A stretch of DNA of 64,000 bases from Bdellovibrionales bacterium (GCA_021731045.1 JAKFYE010000005.1:43137-107136), one strand, 5' to 3'. Shown: positions 18,925-28,776, numbered from the stretch's first letter. Notes: generated by a model from the sequence alone, not told the origin. Made by a program: numbers and translations.

Positions 18925-21315
18925 ATGTCAACAGGAGTCGCGTACACTTTCTTTATGGCTTCTTTTTTGTCTAAATTTCGTAAAGATATAGCAGGCGTCG
19001 GATGGTTGTCGGGTGCAATATTTTTAAGTTTGGCGCTAGGCAGTTTTAGAACTTCAGATCCGTCATTTAATTCTTCTGGCACTGGGCATTTAGTGCATAA
19101 CTATTGTGGTTATTTTGGAAGTTTTTTATCAGACATTCTTTTGCAGACATTTGGGCTTTCTGTTTGGCTCTTTGTTTTAAGCGCATTGCGTATGGCGCAG
19201 TTGAGCTTTCGCAATGGTGTAATGAAACCGAATAAAGCCAGCGTTTTAACCGCGGCTGTCCTTATCATTAACACATCGAGCCTTCTTTCTTTGCACCTAT
19301 TAGATCAAGTTAAATTGTACTCAGGCGAAATTGCGATTGGTGGGTTGCTTGGAACCGTAATTTCACAAGCGTTAGTGGCGGTTTTTAATAAAGTTGGCGC
19401 AGGAATTCTTCTTTGGACAGCGACGACGATTTTTATTATTTATTACTCACAAAAACCGCTAAAAGACGTTCTCGCGCATCCAATTGAAAGCATAAAAAAT
19501 ATTTTAACTGCTCTTGGCTCCGCCTGCGCAGCGCCATTTGTAAAATACTATACAAATATTGGGGTAAAAAAAATCAGCGAAGAGCCAGAGAGGTTTTTGC
19601 CTATCATTGACGGCCCAAAAACGTCTGATGCGCAAACAAATAAAGGTATCGCAGAAGCCGAGAGCTTAAGAAAACTTCAAGAAAAAGATGAGAGTTTAGA
19701 CGTGCCAACAAAAAACGTTTTAACTCGCGCGTTTGAACAATCGCAACTGCTATTGCGTAAAGATGCTAGTGAAAAACGAGAATTATTAAAAAAAGTTTCA
19801 CGTCGAGTTGAAAATTGGGAGCTACCTAAATTATCAATGCTGGAGTTGCCGGCAACAAATGGCTTTAAGGTTGACCAAAAACTCATTTCGCGAAATACGC
19901 AGCTTTTAGAAGACAAATTGGCGCAATTTAATATTAAAGGTCAAGTGGTGGCCGTGCGACCAGGGCCTGCCGTTACGATGTTTGAATATAAACCAAATGT
20001 AGACGTAAAAATAAGTCGTATTTCTGATTTTGCAGATGATATTTCTCTCGCGTTGAGTAGTGAATCAGTAAGAATTATTGCGCCTTTGCCTGGTCGAGAT
20101 GTTGTGGGAATTGAAACTTCAAATCCTAAGCGTGAAATGGTTTATTTGCGGGAAACATTAGAAGACACCGTGTTTTGGGATGAAAAAATGAAGCTACCGC
20201 TCGCCTTAGGCAAACAAGCTAACGGCGAAACAAAGATTGTGGATCTTCGCAAGATGCCACATTTAATGGTTGCCGGAACAACGGGGTCAGGAAAATCGGT
20301 TTTTGTGGTCTCTGCATTGACAGGTCTCTTGTTCAAACATTCACCGAAAACCCTCCGCCTTATTTTAATTGATCCTAAGCAAGTAGATCTAGCGGCTTTT
20401 CACGAAGTTCCGCACCTGCTTATGCCACCAATTCGCGAAACTAAAAAAGCGGTGAGCGCTTTAAAATGGGCCATTCGCGAAATGGAAAAGCGCTACCGAT
20501 CAATGTCCAAATTTGGTGCGCGCGGTATTGAAGGTTTTAATGAGACGGTCGAAAACTTAGCGCGTGCGGATTTTGAAAAACATGAAAGTGCAGTTAAAAC
20601 TTTAGAGGAAACAGCTCCCCACGAAGCGTACTATTATCAACCGCTTCCTTATATTGTTATTGTCATCGAAGAGTTCGGTGACCTTATGGCAGTAGATAAA
20701 AATAACGTTGAACATACGGTGGTGCGCTTAGCTCAAATGGCACGTGCATGCGGAATTCATTTAATTTTAGCGATGCAATCCCCACGTAAAGACGTGGTCA
20801 CGGGATTAATAAAAACCAACATTCCAGGCCGGATTAGTTTTAAAGTTTCAAGTAAAATGGACTCGCGAATTATTTTAGATGATTCGGGCGCCGAACGTCT
20901 ACTTGCCAACGGTGATATGCTCTTTCTGTCGCCAGGAATTGGCAAGCCGGAGCGCCATCATGGTGCATGGCTGCCAGAAAAAGACATTTTAGAAGTTACA
21001 AAGTTTTGGTCAATGCAAGCAGAGCCTGATTTTGACAAGGCGGCCATGAAAATGCTCGATGGGTCTGGCGGTGGCTATGACCTTATGACTGAAGATGATG
21101 GGTCTGGCGGCGAAACCGATGAGTATGATGAAATGTACGACGAAATTTTAGCGCAAGTGGCCACTATGAAAGAGGTCAGCGCATCGTTGCTTCAGCGTCG
21201 TTTTCGATTGGGATATCCCCGAGCCGCACGTATGATCGAAATTTTTGAACGCGAGGGTGTGGTGGGGCCTGCAAACGGCAGCAAAGCGCGCCAAGTTCTT
21301 ATTGCTAAGCTATAA
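18925..21315 (+). CDS. ftsK: DNA translocase FtsK/SpoIIIE
   Basis: Septum-anchored DNA pump that clears and resolves chromosome termini at division. Four hydrophobic segments lie in residues about 25-175. A linker follows, then the alpha/beta motor: FEYKPNVDVKISRI, Walker A GTTGSGKS near 452, LIDPKQVDLA, and Walker B IVIVIEEFGDLMA near 575. The winged-helix gamma domain (about 725-796, SASLLQRRFRLGYPRAAR) reads orienting sites. At 796 residues it is a short-linker type. The start is uncertain: ATG 18925 and ATG 18955 are both in frame and neither has a strong ribosome-binding site. Confidence 0.95.
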   Translation: MSTGVAYTFFMASFLSKFRKDIAGVGWLSGAIFLSLALGSFRTSDPSFNSSGTGHLVHNYCGYFGSFLSDILLQTFGLSVWLFVLSALRMAQLSFRNGVMKPNKASVLTAAVLIINTSSLLSLHLLDQVKLYSGEIAIGGLLGTVISQALVAVFNKVGAGILLWTATTIFIIYYSQKPLKDVLAHPIESIKNILTALGSACAAPFVKYYTNIGVKKISEEPERFLPIIDGPKTSDAQTNKGIAEAESLRKLQEKDESLDVPTKNVLTRAFEQSQLLLRKDASEKRELLKKVSRRVENWELPKLSMLELPATNGFKVDQKLISRNTQLLEDKLAQFNIKGQVVAVRPGPAVTMFEYKPNVDVKISRISDFADDISLALSSESVRIIAPLPGRDVVGIETSNPKREMVYLRETLEDTVFWDEKMKLPLALGKQANGETKIVDLRKMPHLMVAGTTGSGKSVFVVSALTGLLFKHSPKTLRLILIDPKQVDLAAFHEVPHLLMPPIRETKKAVSALKWAIREMEKRYRSMSKFGARGIEGFNETVENLARADFEKHESAVKTLEETAPHEAYYYQPLPYIVIVIEEFGDLMAVDKNNVEHTVVRLAQMARACGIHLILAMQSPRKDVVTGLIKTNIPGRISFKVSSKMDSRIILDDSGAERLLANGDMLFLSPGIGKPERHHGAWLPEKDILEVTKFWSMQAEPDFDKAAMKMLDGSGGGYDLMTEDDGSGGETDEYDEMYDEILAQVATMKEVSASLLQRRFRLGYPRAARMIEIFEREGVVGPANGSKARQVLIAKL

Positions 21316-21354
21316 TCTTGAGGTTTTGGCGCTTTGGCGATACAACCTTAGACA

Positions 21355-22221
21355 GTGAAAATAAATATTTATAGAATCATTTTTACTCTAAGTTTAGCGG
21401 CAACGCCGGCGCTTTTCGCGATGAACAAGAAAAAAGCCGTAACTGAAAGTTTTCGAAGCACAATTCAAAAAGCGCAAGAGCTGACTTTAAATCAAGAGCG
21501 AAACAAAGCGACCCAACTTCTAGTTCAAGAAATTGAAAAGGAACTAAAAAACCCCCTTGCACAACAAGAACTCAAAAAAGAATTGCTCAATCTGAGCGAG
21601 CTCTTTTATACCGAAAAAGCGCAGCGCACATTTGAACTTGGCCGTTCGTTATCGATTAATGAACCGGATGCGGGTTTAGATAAATATACCGAAGCTCTTA
21701 ACCTAGAGCCGGGGAATTTAAAAATTCTAAAGGAACTCGCGCGCGGATATTTATTTAAGGGCGATTGCAGCAAGTCTCTTGAAATTTCAAAAGATGCACT
21801 TTTGCAAAATCCGTACAGCGTTGATTTTTTTCTGATTCGCATTCAATCAAAAGTTTGTTTGGGAAGCATTGAAGACTTTGAGGCAGAAATGGCGAATCCA
21901 TTTGTAGACAAAGAACTCGTCAGCAGCTACCTCGAAACTGCAAAAGCACAATACTTTATCGCACAAGAAAAATATGCCCAGGCGCTTTCGTCGCTTGGAA
22001 AAGTCAAACTCACTAAATTTCCTGAAGCCTACTACTGGCGTGGGTTAGCAAAATCAAAGCTTGGGCAGAGCCCAACGACGGAATATGAGTCTTACATAGA
22101 GCTTTGTAAGGAGCCTCGCAGTAAGTTGCGATTAAACTTTCCACAAGAGCCGCGAACATGCAAAGAATCTAAAGTTATCGAACGAAAACTCGAACAACTT
22201 AAATCAGAAAGCGCAGGATAA
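21355..22221 (+). CDS. TPR-containing exported protein
   Basis: A 288-residue protein starting with GTG. Residues 1-22 form a signal peptide (IYRIIFTLSLAATPALFA). The rest is helical with tetratricopeptide-like repeats between about 90 and 230 (for example the stretches around LEPGNLKILKELARGYL and FPEAYYWRGLAKSKLG). Probably a periplasmic scaffold. It follows ftsK by 39 bp and precedes the LptM-like gene by 1 bp, so it may be co-transcribed with the dap genes. No specific partner can be named. Confidence 0.8.
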   Translation: MKINIYRIIFTLSLAATPALFAMNKKKAVTESFRSTIQKAQELTLNQERNKATQLLVQEIEKELKNPLAQQELKKELLNLSELFYTEKAQRTFELGRSLSINEPDAGLDKYTEALNLEPGNLKILKELARGYLFKGDCSKSLEISKDALLQNPYSVDFFLIRIQSKVCLGSIEDFEAEMANPFVDKELVSSYLETAKAQYFIAQEKYAQALSSLGKVKLTKFPEAYYWRGLAKSKLGQSPTTEYESYIELCKEPRSKLRLNFPQEPRTCKESKVIERKLEQLKSESAG

Positions 22222-22222
22222 A

Positions 22223-22438
22223 ATGAAAACATGTTTTGCGATTGCGGTAACAGCTTTAATCGCCTGTGGATGCGGAGTCAAAGGTGATCCCGTTGCTCCG
22301 GGCACGCCGGCAGAGTTGGGACGCGGTCTTCCAACATATAAACGCGCGACAGAAGAATTTGCCTTTCCGGATGTTCCGCCAACATCATATGAAGATGAAC
22401 AAGACAAACAAGATAAGCAAGACGAGACAGGCCGCTAA
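22223..22438 (+). CDS. LptM-like small lipoprotein
   Basis: A 71-residue lipoprotein with a short signal peptide and cysteines at 15 and 17. The CGVKGDP sequence at Cys17 matches the CGxKG(P/D) start of mature LptM (YifL), the small lipoprotein that assists assembly of the LptD/LptE LPS translocon. LIAC at Cys15 is the better lipobox, so the modified cysteine is uncertain. The tail is disordered and rich in Asp, Lys and Gln. It sits directly before dapF, the same neighbour as E. coli lptM. I infer LptM function from motif plus context; the protein is too short for certainty. Confidence 0.72.
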   Translation: MKTCFAIAVTALIACGCGVKGDPVAPGTPAELGRGLPTYKRATEEFAFPDVPPTSYEDEQDKQDKQDETGR

Positions 22439-22440
22439 AA

Positions 22441-23262
22441 ATGGAGTTTGTCGAGTTCTATAAAATGTCGGGCACCGGAAACGACTTTATCGTTTTTGAC
22501 ATGTTCGCAGAAGCTACGCAAAAAAAACTGCAAAAAATAAATCGAACCGACCTAACAAAGTCTATTTGTCAAAGAGGCATCAGCATCGGTGCAGATGGCG
22601 TCGTGTTCATAGAAAAAACACCTCAATATGATTTTGCATGGGATTTTTATAACTCGGATGGGTCTATGGCGGAGATGTGCGGCAACGCCTCAAGGTGTGT
22701 CGCGCGACTTGCCTTTGATTTGGGTTATACGACAAAAAAAACTAAATTTAAAACAATTGCGGGAGTTGTCGAAGCCGAGCTCAATGCAGACAAAACAGTT
22801 TCTATACAAATGCCCGCCCAAATTTCTCTAGGCAAAAAGACAACGATTAAAGTGGATAACCACAGCGTAAACGGGCACATTTTAAATACCGGTGTTCCGC
22901 ACTTTGTTATAGAATCAAAAAAAGATTTTAACTTGTCTCTAGGCTTGGCAAAAAAAATAAGAAATCATAAAAAGTTTGCTTCAAAGGGAACAAACGTTAC
23001 GCTTTATAAAAAAATAAATGAAAGTGAAATTAAAAGCGTAACGTATGAACGTGGCGTGGAGGGCTTCACGCTTTCGTGTGGCACCGGAGCGGTAGCGGCG
23101 GGGTTGGTTTTTCAAGGAGCCAAAAATATATCAGAAGTTCGCGTAAACGTTCCTGGGGGAGCGTTGTATATCAGCCAAAATAAAAAGACCAATCGACCAG
23201 TTTTGCGTGGGGCCGCAGAGCTTATTTACAAGGGTGAGTTCAATATGGAGAGTATTGTATGA
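22441..23262 (+). CDS. dapF: Diaminopimelate epimerase
   Basis: Converts LL- to meso-diaminopimelate for lysine and peptidoglycan. Both catalytic cysteines are present: CGNASRC near residue 80 and LSCGTGAVA near 214. The N-terminal KMSGTGNDFIVFD motif and the GADGVVFIE motif are typical. 273 residues is normal. It starts 2 bp after the lptM-like gene and overlaps dapA by ATGA, beginning a tightly coupled dapF-dapA-dapB unit. Confidence 0.96.
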   Translation: MEFVEFYKMSGTGNDFIVFDMFAEATQKKLQKINRTDLTKSICQRGISIGADGVVFIEKTPQYDFAWDFYNSDGSMAEMCGNASRCVARLAFDLGYTTKKTKFKTIAGVVEAELNADKTVSIQMPAQISLGKKTTIKVDNHSVNGHILNTGVPHFVIESKKDFNLSLGLAKKIRNHKKFASKGTNVTLYKKINESEIKSVTYERGVEGFTLSCGTGAVAAGLVFQGAKNISEVRVNVPGGALYISQNKKTNRPVLRGAAELIYKGEFNMESIV

Positions 23263-24134
23263 GTAGTTTTAGAGGGGCTATCACGGCACTAGCGACTCCG
23301 TTCAAAGACGGTGAGATTGACTACCCGTCGTTAAAAAAACTCCTGCGCTTTCAATTAGACGGCGGCATTGAAGGCTTAGTCGTTAGCGGCACAACGGGCG
23401 AGAGCCCGTGCTTAGAATTAAAAGAAATTGAGTCCATGTACCATTTTGTAAAATCAGAAGTGGGAGGGCAGATTCCAATTTTAGTCGGCACAGGTTCAAA
23501 CTCAACTCAAAAAACAATTGAAGCATCGTTAGCGGCTCAAAGTTGGGGTGTTGAGGGGTTACTCATCGTCACCCCATATTACAATAAGCCGCCTCAAAGA
23601 GGTCTAATTGCGCACTATAAGAGCGTAGCAGAAAAAGTAAAAATTCCGATCATGCTTTATAATGTTCCTGGTCGCACAGCTGTGTCTTTAAGCGCTGAGG
23701 CGACAATTGAGTTAAGTCGGGTCGAAAATATAATTGGGATTAAAGATGCTACCGCCGACATGTCTCTAGGAAAAAAAATAATTGACGGAACTTCAACAGA
23801 TTTTACCGTTACGAGTGGCGATGACTTTACTTTTTTGGAGCTAGCCCTCTTGGGCGGCAGTGGTGTTATTTCTGTTTTATCTAATATTGCGCCGAAATTA
23901 GTACGAAATCTTTTGGACCGCGCTCGAAAAAAAGATGCAAAATCAAATCAAGAACTACAGTCTGTAAAAAAATTGACGGAACTTTTGTTTGCAGAAGCCA
24001 ATCCTATTCCCGTAAAAAGTGCTTTATGCCTTATGGGCATTTTTGAGCGCGACGAGATGCGGTTGCCGCTTGTGCCGTTTTCAAACAAAGATCTCCTGAA
24101 AAAAGAACTTATTACGACAGGATTATTAAAATGA
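23259..24134 (+). CDS. dapA: 4-hydroxy-tetrahydrodipicolinate synthase
   Basis: Condenses pyruvate with aspartate semialdehyde, the first committed step to diaminopimelate. VVSGTTGESPCL (residues about 40-52), the YNVPGRT motif with its catalytic tyrosine (about 132-138) and the Schiff-base lysine in IGIKDAT (about 161) are all seen. 291 residues is normal. The ATG overlaps dapF (ATGA) and the stop overlaps dapB (ATGA). One of the expected neighbours of murA-type wall precursor supply. Confidence 0.96.
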   Translation: MSSFRGAITALATPFKDGEIDYPSLKKLLRFQLDGGIEGLVVSGTTGESPCLELKEIESMYHFVKSEVGGQIPILVGTGSNSTQKTIEASLAAQSWGVEGLLIVTPYYNKPPQRGLIAHYKSVAEKVKIPIMLYNVPGRTAVSLSAEATIELSRVENIIGIKDATADMSLGKKIIDGTSTDFTVTSGDDFTFLELALLGGSGVISVLSNIAPKLVRNLLDRARKKDAKSNQELQSVKKLTELLFAEANPIPVKSALCLMGIFERDEMRLPLVPFSNKDLLKKELITTGLLK

Positions 24135-24838
24135 AAAAATCTCAGGTCGCGGTTGTCGGATCAACAGGCAGAATGGGCGGCGAACTTTTACGCCTTCTAA
24201 GAGATCATGACCATTTGGAATTTTCTGTCGGCGTTGCACGTTCGGCCGTCGCGCATCTCGACAAAACCGTTCTAAGTTTAGAAAAAGCAAATCCGAAAAA
24301 TATAGATATCGTAATTGATTTTTCTCTCGCGGAGGCAGCCGACGAAGTTTTAGACTGGTGCCTAAAGAATAAAAAACCACTAGTTTGTGGCACAACAGGC
24401 GTGACAGATACGACAAAAATTAACTTTATCAAAGCGGGAAAACAAATCCCCGTTTTGTGGTCTCCCAACATGAGTTTGGGTATAGCGATACTGAATAAAA
24501 TAATTTCTCAGCTTCCGCGAATTGAAGGATTTGATTTTCAAATCGAAGAAGTTCATCACGCCCAAAAAAAAGATCGTCCCAGCGGAACGGCGCTCTTACT
24601 GCAGGAGACATTAGAATCCAGGATCGGGAAAAACCTTCCATCCCCCGTATCCGTACGTGGTGGAGGAGTTTTTGGCATTCATCGTCTTCATATTATGGGA
24701 ACTGAAGAAACGCTGATGTTTGAACACAATGCTTTAAGTCGAGGTCTTTTTGCAAAAGGCGCCCTCGTCGCTGCGACTTGGATGATCGGTAAACCGCCCG
24801 GGTATTATCAAATGTCAGACGTCTTGGTGGGTCTATGA
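24131..24838 (+). CDS. dapB: 4-hydroxy-tetrahydrodipicolinate reductase
   Basis: NAD(P)H-dependent reductase of the diaminopimelate pathway. The nucleotide-binding loop VVGSTGRMGGEL is at the N-terminus, the CGTTG motif near residue 86, the NMSLGIAIL segment near 115 and the EVHHAQKKDRPSGTAL substrate motif near 140-155. At 235 residues it is a little shorter than E. coli DapB (273), as in many species. Coupled by ATGA overlaps to dapA and to the following folK-like gene. Confidence 0.95.
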   Translation: MKKSQVAVVGSTGRMGGELLRLLRDHDHLEFSVGVARSAVAHLDKTVLSLEKANPKNIDIVIDFSLAEAADEVLDWCLKNKKPLVCGTTGVTDTTKINFIKAGKQIPVLWSPNMSLGIAILNKIISQLPRIEGFDFQIEEVHHAQKKDRPSGTALLLQETLESRIGKNLPSPVSVRGGGVFGIHRLHIMGTEETLMFEHNALSRGLFAKGALVAATWMIGKPPGYYQMSDVLVGL

Positions 24839-25356
24839 CCGCGACTCACGTAATTTCAAGAAAAGCATTGATCGTTATGCAGTCGCATATCAATGCGCAG
24901 ATGGAAGCTCTCTGCCAAGGTTTTTGCTTTTTAAAGGACACAAGTTCTGCTGTCGAAACATCAAACGTGTATTTAAAATATTTAGAAACTCTTCGTGGCC
25001 CGACCGCCCGTGGTCAACTTGTAGTGGCCACAAGTATCGAAACCCCGCTCTCACCTTCGGAGTTAAATTTAAAACTTCACGAGAGAATGCAAAACTATCC
25101 TAACATGGTGGACTATTTTTTAGTTCTGTTTGAAGATGAAACACTTTTAACTCCGCAGCTCACCTTGCCTCACCCAGATCTCCACCTTTTGCCGTTTTGG
25201 TTGATTCCGGCAGCCGAAGTTTGGAGTGATGCACCCCATCCCGTTTTGAGTAAATCGCTACACGACCTTGTGGGCGAACATGATTGGGGAACATGGGGCG
25301 AGTTTTATGCACAGGGAAAAACTCTCTTAGATTTTTATTACAAACAACGTAAGTGA
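24835..25356 (+). CDS. Degenerate homologue of HPPK (FolK), probably not a pyrophosphokinase
   Basis: A 173-residue protein that aligns by eye with folate enzyme HPPK over its whole length. VATSIETPLSPSEL matches the VALETxLxPEEL strand-helix. The stretch from FLVLFEDETLL to LTLPHPDLH and FWLIPAAEV matches the C-terminal half. The active site is gone: the GSNLG loop reads QSHIN, the arginine-rich RWGPR loop is deleted, and the DLD metal pair is reduced to DYF. The ATG overlaps dapB (ATGA). It may be a repurposed binding protein; the actual folK would have to lie elsewhere. Confidence 0.72.
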   Translation: MTATHVISRKALIVMQSHINAQMEALCQGFCFLKDTSSAVETSNVYLKYLETLRGPTARGQLVVATSIETPLSPSELNLKLHERMQNYPNMVDYFLVLFEDETLLTPQLTLPHPDLHLLPFWLIPAAEVWSDAPHPVLSKSLHDLVGEHDWGTWGEFYAQGKTLLDFYYKQRK

Positions 25357-25389
25357 TGTGCTAGAAATTTTAAAAACCTGGAGAGTGTC

Positions 25390-26043
25390 ATGAAGTTCTA
25401 CATTGATAGTGCAGATATCACTGAAATTAAGGAAGCCAATAAAAGAGGTTGGGTAGATGGTGTAACGACCAACCCTTCGCTGATTGCGAAGACGGGCCGA
25501 CCATTTCTAGACGTCATTAAGGATATCTGTAAAGAGGTCAATGGACCAATTTCTGCGGAAGTTGTCAGTCTACAAGCAGATAAAATGTATGCAGAGGGTA
25601 AAGAGCTTGCAAAAATTCATGACAACGTTGTGGTGAAAATTCCATTAACTGAAGAAGGCTTAATCGCTACGCGCAGATTTGCATCAGACGGAATTAAAAC
25701 AAATGTAACGCTCTGCTTTACGCCGCTTCAAGCCCTTATGGTCGCGAAGGCGGGTGGAACTTACGTATCACCATTCGTAGGAAGACTAGACGACATTCAT
25801 TCCGATGGCATGAATATGATTAGTCAAATTATGAAAATATTTAATAACTACTCAATTAAGACACAGGTCTTGGTTGCGAGCATTCGCCACCCTATCCACA
25901 TTATGCAGGCAGCCGAAATGGGTGCGCATATTGCGACTATTCCATATAAAGTTATGCAACAACTTACTAAGCATCCGCTAACTGACAAGGGTATTGAGAC
26001 CTTTATGAAAGACTGGGAAGCTTCGTTGGCCGGAAAGAAATGA
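25390..26043 (+). CDS. Transaldolase-like protein (TalC/FSA family)
   Basis: A class I aldolase of the short transaldolase/fructose-6-phosphate aldolase family. [13 protein letters not shown] at the N-terminus, [11 protein letters not shown] (about 24-34) and the Schiff-base lysine K83 in VVKIPLT are diagnostic. 217 residues fits this short subfamily. Transaldolase and F6P aldolase activity cannot be separated by eye; most bacterial members of this length act as transaldolase. GGAGAG precedes the ATG. It overlaps the following lipoprotein gene by ATGA. Confidence 0.92.
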   Translation: MKFYIDSADITEIKEANKRGWVDGVTTNPSLIAKTGRPFLDVIKDICKEVNGPISAEVVSLQADKMYAEGKELAKIHDNVVVKIPLTEEGLIATRRFASDGIKTNVTLCFTPLQALMVAKAGGTYVSPFVGRLDDIHSDGMNMISQIMKIFNNYSIKTQVLVASIRHPIHIMQAAEMGAHIATIPYKVMQQLTKHPLTDKGIETFMKDWEASLAGKK

Positions 26044-26525
26044 TAAAAGAACTTCGAATATTTTGCTTACTCACTTTATTAAGTGTCTCCTGTACGACAG
26101 GGCAAAAAATTGAAGACCTTAATTACTCGCTTATAGACCTTCAAAAAGGAATTTCTGCTGTTGTGCCTAAGGGCATCGGAATGATCAGTGAGAACCGTCG
26201 CGTGTTCACTTCAAAATATTTCGATCCAAATTCAATAGAAGGCGTACGCCGTAAATCCAATGCAAGTCTTTACGGACGAGAACGTGGTTCGGTCGTCATG
26301 ACAATTTTAGGAGACAGCCGTCCGTACGTTATTGATGTAGATGTCATAATTGAAGAAGACACATCAGGTGAAGAATCTAAAAAGAACGATGACTTCATTG
26401 AAGGTAAATTTGTCGTACTTGAGCATGATGAAAGACTAGCCAAATATTTTCGTAATAGACTAGCCAATTATCTAGCTCGTCTCGAAAGAAATAAGAACAT
26501 TATTGACGATATGAGACCATTCTAG
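26040..26525 (+). CDS. Hypothetical lipoprotein
   Basis: A 161-residue protein with a lipoprotein signal peptide ([11 protein letters not shown], cysteine near residue 18). The mature part is mixed strand and helix, with an acidic patch [14 protein letters not shown] near 104 and an arginine-rich C-terminal helix. No family is recognised. The ATGA overlap with the transaldolase-like gene shows co-translation. Only 34 bp separate it from the large gene that follows. Confidence 0.8.
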   Translation: MIKELRIFCLLTLLSVSCTTGQKIEDLNYSLIDLQKGISAVVPKGIGMISENRRVFTSKYFDPNSIEGVRRKSNASLYGRERGSVVMTILGDSRPYVIDVDVIIEEDTSGEESKKNDDFIEGKFVVLEHDERLAKYFRNRLANYLARLERNKNIIDDMRPF

Positions 26526-26559
26526 AAGAATAGACTAATACTGCCAAGGATGGTCGTTA

Positions 26560-28776
26560 GTGTCGTTAAGAAGCCTCGCGCAAATTCAATCCCTTATTTC
26601 TATGCGTACGCTCATGACTAGCGCGGTTTCTGCATACGCAATTTGGTTTCCTTCTAAAACAGATTATTACGAATTTGTTTATGTTGAAGAGGGCATGTCC
26701 ATTTCAATTTCACAAAACTCCCCTCCCCGTGCATTACTTGAAGACGAATTCATTGCTCCGATAGAAACGCTTCCAGCAAAACTTGTGGTGGCTAAACCGG
26801 GACAGATTTTACTACAATCAGGGATCGCAGATGTTGTTGTGAATGCTCAAAGCGACTCTTACGAAATCGCACGTGTGCAAAGAGCCTTAACTAAAAACTT
26901 TGTGCCAAAAACTGCAGCCCAAGTTGCAGTCGCTCAAGAAGTTTCGGTTAAAGAAATTGTTCGTCAAATGCCGACGATTACATTTTTTGCGGCCGCGGCG
27001 GCTTCACAAATGGATGTAGCGACGAACGAAAAATATAAAGGCGCGACGTCAGGAGACGCTGTTCCTAGTTTTGGCGAGGCTTTTAAAAACACCACGAAGA
27101 TTATAAATGACCAAGATAAAAGTCCACAGCATCGCGACCCAGAGGCCGATGACGATTTGACAATCGCTATGGCCGGCCCGATTCCAAAGTTTCCATCGGC
27201 CGCAAAAAAATCGAGCTCAAATTATCAAAGTCTGTACGCCTCTTACGCGTCACCCTCAAACCCAGAAAACACACGTGCAGCAGCTGAAGAATTAGGCCAT
27301 GAAATCAAAGAAGCGAAGGTAGACAACGCTCGCACGTCAGCTTCTCAAGGCCAACTTCTTATGGATGGGACAATTGAATTATCAAAAGGCTTAGCTCTTG
27401 TTGATGGCGCAAGTCTTTCGGTGTTTCACGAAGTTTCGGGACAATCTTTAGAACAAGCACAAATTTATATTAAAGAAGCTCGTTACGAAATTTTTATTCA
27501 AGATCGTAGCGTTGGAGCTTTGGTTGGTGAGGTTCGAGATCAAGATCAGATGCTCTTAGGTAAAGTCGAAATTCCTTTAGATGAAATTGACTACTCAAAT
27601 ATGGACAAAGGGATTAGAAAGACACTCAATCTTAAAATGCAGCCTGTCGCGACTTCAATCGAAGGAAACGTGAAGTCGATTTATTCAAATGGTGTTGGCG
27701 AAGCAGACGCGGACATTTTGGTTTCGGGCTTTCACAAAAATGTAGTAACAAATAAAGCAGGTCGTTTTAGCAAGCCACATATTCTTCATAATTCTCAAGT
27801 TTTAGTATCAGCAAAAAAAATAGGCCATTGGAATTCGCTAATCATGACGGACAACAATCGCGAGCTTGAACTCAAACTCTTCCCGGATAAAATGATTCAG
27901 GCACTAGCACAATTAACAGAAGCCGAAAAAAACTACGGAGATTTGGGAATTATTTGGGGTCGAATTGAAAATGGTGGAAAGCCTGAGGCTGGAGCGACTG
28001 TGGAGTCGACATCCGCCGATGCTATTGGCCCAATTTACTTTAATGCACTACAACTTCCAGATTTAGATATGAAGGAAACAGGATCAAATGGATTGTTCGC
28101 TTTTATCCAAGTAGATCCGGGCTTTCAAATTGTAAGAGCAAAAAATAAGGGTCGTGTGTTCCCAGCTAAAGCTGCCGTTGTCGAGCGCGGCTCGGTATCG
28201 CAACTCACAATTGAAGTAACCAATCGAAAAACAGCTCGTGCGATGATCTTTGATGCGTTTACGGGTGTATCTTTAGAGGCGGATTTACAGTTTAGTGGTA
28301 CGGACAAATCGGCACACACCGCAAAAGGTTTGCTAGGTATAAAATACCACTTGGGCCGTGACTTGATGTTCTTAGAGGCAGACTCAACGAGCGAATACTT
28401 GCCAGTAAGACAAACGCTTTCTCGCGATATCAGCTACATTAATTTTCCGATGTTAAAGCGCGCATTTGTGGATGACCTACTTAACTCTTCGCGTATTAAT
28501 AGAATTCCTCAAACCGGAATGGTCGTCGGATTTATTCGTGGTTCTGATTATGAAGTTCTTCTGCCAGATGGTTCAGCCTCTGAAATTATTTATTTTAATA
28601 GTGAAGGTAAGTCGGTCGGCTCTCAAATGGGTGTGAAAGATGGTGGATTTATTCTTATTAATTTAAATCCGGGAGTTCAAACGATTGCGATTGCTCCAAA
28701 AGATAAAAAAGCCCTGGTGCTTAAACTTATTTACGCCGAACCCACGCGAACAAGCCTCATCAATTATCGATTTTAA
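26560..28776 (+). CDS. Large exported protein with carboxypeptidase-regulatory-like repeats, function unknown
   Basis: A 738-residue protein with a GTG start (AAGGAT about 9 nt upstream) and an N-terminal hydrophobic segment ending near YAIWF that may act as a signal peptide. The middle and C-terminal part has beta-sandwich segments like CarboxypepD_reg/Cna-B domains (for example GNVKSIYSNGVGEADADILV with KAGRFSKP near 370-410, and GRIENGGKPEAGATV near 470). Probably a secreted or surface structural protein. It converges with the lytic transglycosylase gene, with a 4-nt overlap at 28773-28776. Confidence 0.75.
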   Translation: MSLRSLAQIQSLISMRTLMTSAVSAYAIWFPSKTDYYEFVYVEEGMSISISQNSPPRALLEDEFIAPIETLPAKLVVAKPGQILLQSGIADVVVNAQSDSYEIARVQRALTKNFVPKTAAQVAVAQEVSVKEIVRQMPTITFFAAAAASQMDVATNEKYKGATSGDAVPSFGEAFKNTTKIINDQDKSPQHRDPEADDDLTIAMAGPIPKFPSAAKKSSSNYQSLYASYASPSNPENTRAAAEELGHEIKEAKVDNARTSASQGQLLMDGTIELSKGLALVDGASLSVFHEVSGQSLEQAQIYIKEARYEIFIQDRSVGALVGEVRDQDQMLLGKVEIPLDEIDYSNMDKGIRKTLNLKMQPVATSIEGNVKSIYSNGVGEADADILVSGFHKNVVTNKAGRFSKPHILHNSQVLVSAKKIGHWNSLIMTDNNRELELKLFPDKMIQALAQLTEAEKNYGDLGIIWGRIENGGKPEAGATVESTSADAIGPIYFNALQLPDLDMKETGSNGLFAFIQVDPGFQIVRAKNKGRVFPAKAAVVERGSVSQLTIEVTNRKTARAMIFDAFTGVSLEADLQFSGTDKSAHTAKGLLGIKYHLGRDLMFLEADSTSEYLPVRQTLSRDISYINFPMLKRAFVDDLLNSSRINRIPQTGMVVGFIRGSDYEVLLPDGSASEIIYFNSEGKSVGSQMGVKDGGFILINLNPGVQTIAIAPKDKKALVLKLIYAEPTRTSLINYRF

